Below, piece by piece: positions 7,584-12,794 of a DNA stretch of 12,794 nucleotides. Below the pieces are notes generated by a model. That model was given only the letters and a program-made list of their open reading frames with translations. It made no database searches and was not told the origin of the DNA. Every line of letters starts with the position of its first letter. Position 1 is the stretch's first letter. Position numbers and translations under genes: made by a program. Source of the DNA: an uncultured Ruminococcus sp. (GTDB lineage Bacteria; Bacillota; Clostridia; Oscillospirales; Acutalibacteraceae); the NCBI GenBank assembly GCA_902766305.1, contig CACXDE010000368.1:1-12794 (forward strand), given 5' to 3'.

Positions 7584-7611
7584 GCTCTGCCGGTCATAAA
7601 GCCGACAGAGC
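7584..7611 (-). promoter_or_regulatory. 5' leader hairpin ahead of the condensation gene
   Basis: In the leader RNA, GCTCTGTCGG pairs with CCGGCAGAGC (one G-U pair) around an 8-nt loop, ending about 15 nt before the GGAGG ribosome binding site. No T run follows, so it is not a complete terminator by itself. It may stabilise the 5' end or take part in attenuation or protein binding. Confidence 0.45.
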
Positions 7612-7634
7612 AGAATAAAGGGATTCTCTACCCC

Positions 7635-7667
7635 ATTGTGATCTTTAGACAATTTTACCACATTGTC
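7635..7667. promoter_or_regulatory. Inverted repeat over the -10: candidate operator
   Basis: GACAAT (7648-7653) and ATTGTC (7662-7667) form a 6-8-6 inverted repeat covering the -10 and part of the spacer. A further ATTGT at 7635-7639 pairs with ACAAT (7649-7653), giving three alternating half-sites about 13 bp apart across the start region. That is the usual place for a repressor to act. No regulator gene is in the window, so the binding protein is unknown. Confidence 0.4.
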
Positions 7668-7680
7668 CAAATTAGGTCAA
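7652..7680 (-). promoter_or_regulatory. Promoter of the condensation-ACP-ligase unit
   Basis: On the minus strand a TTGACC -35 (7675-7680) is followed by a 17-bp spacer and a TAAAAT -10 (7652-7657) preceded by TGG, giving an extended TGn -10. Start is expected near 7645, so the leader before ATG 7559 is about 85 nt. It sits just downstream of the terminator of the preceding operon, so this unit is transcribed independently. Confidence 0.75.
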
Positions 7681-7717
7681 CGTATATTGTAAATATTCAT
7701 AATAAATTCAAAAAGAT

Positions 7718-7755
7718 AAAAAAACGAATGAAGAAAAACCAAGTTTCTTCATTCG
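7718..7755 (-). terminator. Intrinsic terminator of the aminotransferase operon
   Basis: On the minus strand CGAATGAAGAAA (7744-7755) and TTTCTTCATTCG (7725-7736) form a perfect 12-bp stem with a 7-nt loop, followed directly by seven T residues (7718-7724). It lies 10 bp beyond the aminotransferase stop codon and closes the right-hand operon. Confidence 0.93.
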
Positions 7756-7765
7756 TCTCACACAA

Positions 7766-8875
7766 TCACTTTTTGCAGCTTAGTATAATTTCGCATATCC
7801 TGTCCACATCCTCCATAGACAGATCAGCATATAAGGGCAGCGTCAGAACACGCTTGCTGATATGCAGGGCAACAGGAGTACGGTTTACGTCATATTTTCC
7901 GTGGAATGCGGAGAATGTATTTGTCAGCGGATAGAAATATTTTCTTGCGCCTATACCGTTTTCAGAAAGCTTTTCAAATACATCACTTCTGCTTGCGCCG
8001 AATACCTTTTCATCAAATACAACGGGATAATATGCGTAATTTGATTTTACATCCTTTTGTACAGCATTGAGCTGTATACCCTCTACACCTTCAAGATGAC
8101 TGTTGTATCTTTCAACCACAGCCTTGCGCATAGCTATCTGATCATCAACATGACGAAGATTGCATATACCCATAGCGGCACAAAATTCATTCATCTTAGC
8201 ATTTGCACCGACAGCACTTACTTCTTCCGGTCCGTGGATACCGAAATTTTTAAGATCATACAGCTTTTTGCCCAGAGATAAATTCCTGAAACAAACTGCA
8301 CCGCCCTCTATCGTATTGAAAACCTTTGTAGCATGGAAGCTGAAGCAGGAGGCATCGCCGAAAGTGCCTATTCCCTGTCCCTTGTAGGTTTCACCGAAGG
8401 TATGGGCAGCATCATATATAACTTTAAGCTCATATTTTTTTGCTATTCTGTCTATTGCCTCTATATTACACACATTTCCGTAAACATGAACCGGCATTAT
8501 GGCACTTGTACGGTCAGTAATAAGGCTTTCAAGCTGATCTGTATCAATGGTGTATGTCACAGGGTCAATATCACAGAAAACAGGTTCAAGCTTATTTCTG
8601 ACAATAGCATGAGTGGTTGAAGCAAATGTAAAAGGCGTTGTAATAACCTCTCCCTGCAAATTCAATGCCTGCAAAGTCAGTTCTATCGCCATATGACCGT
8701 TTGTAAACAGGTCAATATTTTCCACACCCATATATTCCTTAAGCATAGCCTGGAGAGCCTTATGCTTTGGTCCCATATTTGTAAGCCAGTGGCTGTCCCA
8801 GATATCCCTTATCTCATCTATGTATTCATCAAAATCAGGCATTGACGAACGGGTAACTAATATTCTGTTCGGCAT
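7766..8875 (-). CDS. DegT/DnrJ/EryC1/StrS-family PLP aminotransferase
   Basis: This 369-residue cytosolic enzyme belongs to the fold-type I family that usually transfers an amino group from glutamate to a nucleotide-linked keto-sugar. The PLP lysine is K184 in FSFHATKVFNTIEGG. The cofactor-binding aspartate is D155 in YDAAHTFG, and the phosphate-binding stretch is near FTNGHMA (57-63). The FHATK...EGG form and the N-terminal HWLTNMGP are typical of enzymes making 4-amino-4,6-dideoxyhexoses (VioA/DesI-like), but the exact substrate cannot be read from sequence. The ATG lies one base after the stop of the preceding hydratase subunit, with AAAGGAGG 6 nt upstream inside that gene. It is the last gene of the operon and is followed by the terminator at 7718-7755. 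No sugar-nucleotide synthesis or glycosyltransferase gene is in view, so those steps would have to lie elsewhere. Confidence 0.93.
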   Translation of the reverse strand: MPNRILVTRSSMPDFDEYIDEIRDIWDSHWLTNMGPKHKALQAMLKEYMGVENIDLFTNGHMAIELTLQALNLQGEVITTPFTFASTTHAIVRNKLEPVFCDIDPVTYTIDTDQLESLITDRTSAIMPVHVYGNVCNIEAIDRIAKKYELKVIYDAAHTFGETYKGQGIGTFGDASCFSFHATKVFNTIEGGAVCFRNLSLGKKLYDLKNFGIHGPEEVSAVGANAKMNEFCAAMGICNLRHVDDQIAMRKAVVERYNSHLEGVEGIQLNAVQKDVKSNYAYYPVVFDEKVFGASRSDVFEKLSENGIGARKYFYPLTNTFSAFHGKYDVNRTPVALHISKRVLTLPLYADLSMEDVDRICEIILSCKK

Positions 8876-8876
8876 A

Positions 8877-9746
8877 TTATACCTCCTTTAAGTCCACCAC
8901 CGCGATCCTCGGCTCAAAGCAGCAGGTCGGTCTGACACAAACTATTCTCACTCCGCTTGCACGCTGAGAACCCACTTTCATAAATGTAGCTAAAACACTT
9001 GTTTTGCCGTGAAGCCCAAGAGGACCTATATCAGCCGCATTAACTCTGTCGGTTATCTGCTTTTCCATTTCAGACTGAACATCATAACGTCCGTCCGCCT
9101 GTGCCTGAAGCATCATTGAAGCAGCCTCAAAATGGCTTCTTCCTATACCTACCGCAAGCGTACACGGACTGCATCCAAGCTGTGAAACACCCTCGACAGC
9201 CCATTTCACTATTTCGTCAAGCACAGTCTGAGTATCATGCTTATGAAACACACGATAGGTCTTCGCTCTTATAGCAGGACCGCCGCCAAACATAAGAACA
9301 TGAAGTCGGATACTATCCTCACTGCACCTTCTCAGCAGAACAGGCGCCGGCGCAACTCCGGCACTGTCAGGGTCAAGTCCGCCGGACTGATCGAGTCTTT
9401 GACTGTCATCCCCCATAATGCCCATCGGACGGCCGGGAAGCTTTCTCAGTCCCTGTCTGACACCTTCGTTTATAGCGTCAAGCATACGCCCGCTGACAGA
9501 AACATTATCACCAACCTCAAGCACAAGATGAGGTATACCCGTATCATCACAAAGCGGACTTTTATTTTTCTCAGCTGCCTGCGCATTTTCAAGTATAGTT
9601 TCAAGCACCCATCTTGCGTTATCGTTATCTTCCTTTTTTATTGCCTGACGATAGGCTTCTTTCTTGTCTTCTCTGAATGTCGAGCCTGCTTCTACAAGGG
9701 TATCGCTCACGAGAGAAACTATTCTGTTATATTCAATCTCAGTCAT
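8877..9746 (-). CDS. Fumarate hydratase/tartrate dehydratase-like alpha subunit
   Basis: This is the iron-sulfur subunit of a class I hydro-lyase, which adds or removes water on a dicarboxylic acid such as fumarate, tartrate or mesaconate. It has 289 residues, typical for the split alpha subunit. Candidate 4Fe-4S cysteines are C66 in PLCDDTG, C192/C195 in GCSPC and C275/C276 in TCCFEPR. The second motif departs from the family: the usual CPP...GIGG is here GCSPCTLAVGIGR, so the substrate may not be fumarate. I place the start at ATG 9746 because GGAGGA lies just upstream. A longer 305-residue reading from 9794 would put that binding site inside the coding region. The start overlaps the end of the beta-subunit gene by 8 bp. 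It is followed after one base by the aminotransferase. It needs the beta subunit to form an active enzyme. Confidence 0.85.
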   Translation of the reverse strand: MTEIEYNRIVSLVSDTLVEAGSTFREDKKEAYRQAIKKEDNDNARWVLETILENAQAAEKNKSPLCDDTGIPHLVLEVGDNVSVSGRMLDAINEGVRQGLRKLPGRPMGIMGDDSQRLDQSGGLDPDSAGVAPAPVLLRRCSEDSIRLHVLMFGGGPAIRAKTYRVFHKHDTQTVLDEIVKWAVEGVSQLGCSPCTLAVGIGRSHFEAASMMLQAQADGRYDVQSEMEKQITDRVNAADIGPLGLHGKTSVLATFMKVGSQRASGVRIVCVRPTCCFEPRIAVVDLKEV

Positions 9747-10242
9747 AAATGCTCCTCCCATGCGCCGCTGCAATAATTGCCGGATATTTGTCAACTTTCA
9801 GAATATGCAGTGCCTCCATACCAAGCTCCGGAAATGCTGCCACTCTGCGCTCAATCGTTTTATCTTCAAGCAAAGCTGTAACCGGAGGTATGACCGCATA
9901 CAGAGAATTATATTTATCAAGTGCCGCAATGGTTTTTTCACTCAGTCTGCCCTTGCCCAAGTGAAGCTTTACTCCTGCCTTTGACAGCGGTTCAATGCTG
10001 CTTTCTATTTCAAGCTTATTGCTTGATGTAGGACCGACGCCGGCAGGACTTACAGCCGTATGGAAAATAACATTCCCTTTAAGCTCAATGCCAAGCTCGT
10101 CAACACGGTCTTCCTCGATAAGCTTTACTATTTTGGGCAGGACAGCGTCTCTTCCGCAAAGAATATATCCTGTTATCGTTATGGTATCACCGACATTAAG
10201 TGATGATACTGCTTCATCTGAAATAGGAGTTGTAATATCCAT
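9739..10242 (-). CDS. Fumarate hydratase/tartrate dehydratase-like beta subunit
   Basis: This 167-residue protein corresponds to the C-terminal swivelling domain of class I fumarases, encoded separately as in many anaerobes. It shows the family pattern: LNVGDTITITGYILCGRDA (16-33), GPTSSNKLE (70-78), LHLGKG (94-99) and a C-terminal FPELGMEALHILKVDKYPAI block. It completes the active site of the alpha subunit. Gene order is beta before alpha, the reverse of the common clostridial arrangement, with an 8-bp overlap. It starts at an ATG two bases after the membrane acyltransferase stop, with only a weak purine-rich site (AGAAAG) ahead, so coupling from the upstream gene is likely. Confidence 0.87.
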   Translation of the reverse strand: MDITTPISDEAVSSLNVGDTITITGYILCGRDAVLPKIVKLIEEDRVDELGIELKGNVIFHTAVSPAGVGPTSSNKLEIESSIEPLSKAGVKLHLGKGRLSEKTIAALDKYNSLYAVIPPVTALLEDKTIERRVAAFPELGMEALHILKVDKYPAIIAAAHGRSIYD

Positions 10243-10244
10243 GT

Positions 10245-11213
10245 TTACACTTTCTTTCGTTTTTTGATAAGCACGTTAAGCCCGTTAGCAACCAAAGCCG
10301 CCAATATTGCAAACGCCGCGCAAAGCACAGGCATACAGTACAGAGCTATGGTATTCTCACTGATACCTGAAACAGAGTACAGCTTTCCCAGAGCATGCCA
10401 TACTGCCGGATGCAGTACGTATACAAAAAGTGAATATTTACTGCCAAGTACAGTCAGCTTTGAGTTTTTGAATTTATCACCTTTGTTTATACAAAGCAGG
10501 AAAAGTGCTGTAACCTGAGGGAATGTAACAATATTAACGCCGAAATCTCTGCCCATGATAACCCTTTCAACCGGGCAAAGCAAGGTAGCAATTATAAAAA
10601 TTGCCAACAATATTTTATTATCAATTCTGAATTTATCTTCTTTTCTGTGAAGCCAGTATCCCAGACAGAAAAACAGCATACCTTCGATAAGGAAATTACG
10701 GTATATCATATTCTGTACCGGAATGCCGACTAAATGCGCTCCCTGAGCCAGTGCGATATACAGCACAGTACAAACAGGCACAGCATATGCAGTAAATTTT
10801 GTCAGCTTGAATTTTTCGATCACACCAAAAATAATATAATCATAAAGAAGTGCGAACAAAAACCACATCTGTCCGGCAACTATCATAGGGCTGTTGAATA
10901 CTATCCATTTGAACAGCGCTTTAAACGAGAAGCTGATATTTCCTGTAATAATCGCAATGATGATATAAAACACTGACGCAAAAAGGGTTATCATTCCGAT
11001 ATGTCCGACTTTCTTTTTATAATTGACGGAACCGCCTTTTTTAAAGCAGAAATATCCGCTCACCATAAAAAACAGAGGAACACAGAAACGCGCTATACAC
11101 TGAACCAGAGTACCCATATATCCCGGAAATTCGCAGTGCATAAACACAACAAATATGCAGGCTATTCCCTTTACAAAATCAAGAGTATAATTTCTGCTTG
11201 ATGTATCCTTCAT
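10245..11213 (-). CDS. Membrane acyltransferase, acyltransferase-3 family
   Basis: This 322-residue integral membrane protein has about ten hydrophobic segments spread along its length. It belongs to the family that moves acetyl or other short acyl groups from acyl-CoA onto sugars or other hydroxyls at the membrane. Family features are the N-terminal YTLDFVKGIACIFVVFMH with the likely catalytic H26, then IARFCVPLFFMVSGYF with R42, and a late YSLFVYVLHPAVW segment. The C-terminus is basic (KKRKKV). The ATG is three bases after the stop of the C-C lyase gene, and GAGGT lies 7 nt upstream, overlapping that stop. Its place in an operon with a DegT aminotransferase fits decoration of a glycan or small molecule. 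The acceptor is unknown. Confidence 0.9.
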   Translation of the reverse strand: MKDTSSRNYTLDFVKGIACIFVVFMHCEFPGYMGTLVQCIARFCVPLFFMVSGYFCFKKGGSVNYKKKVGHIGMITLFASVFYIIIAIITGNISFSFKALFKWIVFNSPMIVAGQMWFLFALLYDYIIFGVIEKFKLTKFTAYAVPVCTVLYIALAQGAHLVGIPVQNMIYRNFLIEGMLFFCLGYWLHRKEDKFRIDNKILLAIFIIATLLCPVERVIMGRDFGVNIVTFPQVTALFLLCINKGDKFKNSKLTVLGSKYSLFVYVLHPAVWHALGKLYSVSGISENTIALYCMPVLCAAFAILAALVANGLNVLIKKRKKV

Positions 11214-11216
11214 ATA

Positions 11217-12353
11217 TCATACCTCAAAAAGCTCTTTATATTTTGATTCGTCCTCTATAACGCCGTATGCCTTTGCTCTCATTACAATTTTTTCAGCCCA
11301 GCACCGGTGAGGTCCGATCTCATTCATCTTGTTGCCGCTTGCGCTTTTTATAACCCCGCCGCTGGTATCAAGTATCTGCAAAGCGTCGTCATATACTTCC
11401 TTTGTAACAGCAAGCATACTGTTTACATAAGGAATATGCGTAGGATGAATTATAGTTTTTCCGATAAAGCCGTTGGCTCTGTCAAGAAGAAGCTCTCGGA
11501 GAAGTCCGTCCACAGCGTCATTTATCATGGTAGGCTGTTTAAACAAAGACTTATTGATAGATTCAGGTGCTTTTTCAAATTTCATAGACTTTCTTGCACG
11601 GAAATATTCCCAAACCGGTCCTGAAACGCTGTAATCATTATGTCTTGAGAAAACATTCAGCACATCCTTAAGACAATCAGCGACAGTCATTATATCGTAT
11701 ATAGTATAGTTGATACCTCTTCTCATACCGAAAACAGACGACCAGTCAGTACCGCCGACTCTGACATTGAGAACCAGATTTTTATGTCTGTCAAGAATCT
11801 CCTTTACTCCCATAAGCTCCGGTATCCTTGTTTCGAGATAAGCCATTTCCTTGCTTTCAAGTATAGGCATACCGTAGATTATCTCTCCGAAGTGCTCATT
11901 AAGCTCCTCAAGATGCTCAAAATAAGCCTCGCCTACATCCCTGTTGAATTTAGGGAAGTTAAAAGCTGTCACAAGATGAATATGCTCCGGACGAAGCATA
12001 GAAGTAAAATGCCTGAACTGTTCCACATTTCTTACACGAAAGATGATAAGCGGTATTTCTTCATATTTAATAGCACCCTCAGCAAGCTTTTCATTCAGAG
12101 AATCAAGCAGATTAATAACATTTTTTTCAGCTTCCGGTACAAGCTCTTCCCTGCAGGCGTCCTCAAAACACATTACCATTGATGTAAGACCGGGATATTT
12201 TTTTGTCAGTATAGGCTGGAGAAAATCCTTTGTTCCGGGCATATACATCGTAGCACCCAGACAATATCTCAGCATATCACGGTCGGTATATTTATCAAAA
12301 TTAACAGGCTCGATTACAAACTTTGAACCTGGCTGATTAGCATGATGCCTCAT
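11217..12353 (-). CDS. HpcH/CitE-like C-C bond lyase (TIM barrel)
   Basis: This 378-residue protein resembles citrate-lyase-beta and HpcH/HpaI aldolases, which make or break C-C bonds next to a keto acid or acyl-CoA using Mg2+. Motifs in order: LGATMYMPGTKD (32-43), MCFEDA (61-66), FRVRN (105-109), PILES (163-167) with the likely metal ligand E166, VRVGGTDWS (197-205) with D203, and GKTIIHPTHI (298-307), the counterpart of the IHP block of CitE. The N-terminus is closest, as far as I can judge, to the C-C bond lyase subfamily known from tellurium-resistance-linked biosynthetic operons, but no ter genes are in view. I prefer ATG 12353: AAGGAAGG lies 9 nt upstream and the site falls in the gap after the preceding stop. 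The longer reading from 12422 would overlap the upstream gene by 50 bp and adds residues unlike the family. Substrate unknown. Confidence 0.85.
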   Translation of the reverse strand: MRHHANQPGSKFVIEPVNFDKYTDRDMLRYCLGATMYMPGTKDFLQPILTKKYPGLTSMVMCFEDACREELVPEAEKNVINLLDSLNEKLAEGAIKYEEIPLIIFRVRNVEQFRHFTSMLRPEHIHLVTAFNFPKFNRDVGEAYFEHLEELNEHFGEIIYGMPILESKEMAYLETRIPELMGVKEILDRHKNLVLNVRVGGTDWSSVFGMRRGINYTIYDIMTVADCLKDVLNVFSRHNDYSVSGPVWEYFRARKSMKFEKAPESINKSLFKQPTMINDAVDGLLRELLLDRANGFIGKTIIHPTHIPYVNSMLAVTKEVYDDALQILDTSGGVIKSASGNKMNEIGPHRCWAEKIVMRAKAYGVIEDESKYKELFEV

Positions 12354-12372
12354 AGATCTTATCCTTCCTTTT

Positions 12373-12794
12373 TCAGACCAGACTACCCTTAGGAGACCAC
12401 ACTGCTTCGGGGTAATATTCATCTATCATTCTCTTGACAAGAGAACACTGCTTAGCGCGCTTTCTTGCATCATCCTCAGTGCTGTCCCAGCTGTGAGTAG
12501 CCGCAACAGAACCGCCTGTCTTAAGATACAGCGGCGCAGCAATGCGTATCATTTCCGGAACCTCATAGTGACGGATAAAGCCGCCTGTTGATTTCGGATT
12601 TTCAGTATGAATATCTATAGGACAGTCTACAGCCTGACGCATAGCGGCAAGCATCTGTAATTGAATGTCACGGACAGGATTAATAGAATCTGCGCCGATA
12701 TTTTCAAGAAGCTTTGCTGAACAGGGGTTGCCGTGTCCGGCATGTGCTGATACCTTGAAGTGGCAGTCAGACGGTATCTCCCCTGCCTTGCGCA
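12373..12794 (-). CDS. Unrecognised enzyme, probable TIM-barrel C-terminal part (5' end outside window)
   Basis: The last 139 codons of a gene that enters from beyond the right edge; the frame is open to the window end and stops at TGA 12373. I do not recognise the family with confidence. The segment alternates predicted strands and helices in a barrel-like manner. Notable motifs are SAHAGHGNPC, GADSINPV, CPIDIHTENPKSTGGF, IRHYEVPEMIRIAAPLYLKT and ATHSWDST, rich in histidine, aspartate and glycine at strand ends, as in aldolase-type or metal-dependent barrels. An apparent internal ATG at 12654 is not the true start, because the conserved-looking reading continues upstream. It precedes the C-C lyase by 19 bp and is clearly co-transcribed, so it probably acts in the same pathway. 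Confidence 0.75.
   Translation of the reverse strand, partial: RKAGEIPSDCHFKVSAHAGHGNPCSAKLLENIGADSINPVRDIQLQMLAAMRQAVDCPIDIHTENPKSTGGFIRHYEVPEMIRIAAPLYLKTGGSVAATHSWDSTEDDARKRAKQCSLVKRMIDEYYPEAVWSPKGSLV

Noticed and set aside
9237..9776. 179-codon open frame on the plus strand
   Set aside because: It is antisense to the hydratase alpha gene, has no family features, and arises from the composition of the real gene.
9747..9794. Longer N-terminus for the fumarase-like alpha subunit starting at 9794
   Set aside because: The extra residues include translated Shine-Dalgarno sequence and are the beta subunit coding region in another frame; the ATG at 9746 has GGAGGA directly ahead.
12354..12422. 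Longer N-terminus for the C-C lyase starting at 12422
   Set aside because: It would overlap the upstream gene by 50 bp, and the extra residues do not look like the family; the ATG at 12353 has a strong binding site in the gap.

Overview
The window looks like a chromosomal segment of a low-GC Gram-positive gut or rumen Clostridia, most likely Ruminococcus-like. The clues are strong GGAGG-type ribosome binding sites, sigma-A promoters of the TTGACA-17-TATAAT type, a SEC-C-tagged methionyl aminopeptidase, and a large secreted C-type-lectin/Ig-like repeat protein. This is an inference from style and gene content, not a taxonomic identification. All eleven genes I can support are on the minus strand, so transcription runs from right to left.

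Right part (12794 to about 7717): a tightly packed operon enters from beyond the right edge. In transcription order it holds the C-terminal part of an unrecognised, probably TIM-barrel enzyme; a CitE/HpcH-like C-C bond lyase; a membrane acyltransferase of the acyltransferase-3 family; a beta-type then an alpha-type subunit of a class I fumarase/tartrate dehydratase-like enzyme; and a DegT/StrS-type PLP aminotransferase. Spacings run from 19 bp down to overlaps. The operon ends in a clear intrinsic terminator at 7718-7755.

Middle part (7680 to 3823): a separate unit with its own good promoter (7652-7680), whose -10 overlaps an inverted repeat, and a leader hairpin. It encodes a minimal non-ribosomal-peptide-like cassette: a stand-alone condensation-type acyltransferase, an acyl carrier protein and an AMP-forming ligase. 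The condensation gene is interrupted by one in-frame TAG at 7293-7295, while the rest of its frame is open and well conserved. The unit ends, after a 3' region of about 420 nt holding repeats and hairpins, at an intrinsic terminator (3823-3877).

Left part (3822 to 1): two single-gene units, each with a recognisable promoter. One is methionyl aminopeptidase with an N-terminal SEC-C motif. The other is an 824-residue secreted protein with a C-type lectin domain, three near-identical and one diverged Ig-like repeats, and a carboxypeptidase-regulatory-like domain.

Taken together, the two central transcription units look like a small biosynthetic locus. The right operon could build or break a hydroxy- or dicarboxylic acid (lyase plus hydratase) and an amino-sugar or other amine (DegT aminotransferase). 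The ligase-ACP-condensation cassette could activate an acid and join it to an amine. No named pathway with this exact set is known to me. A 32-bp repeat lies directly after the stop codons of both the ligase and the aminopeptidase genes.
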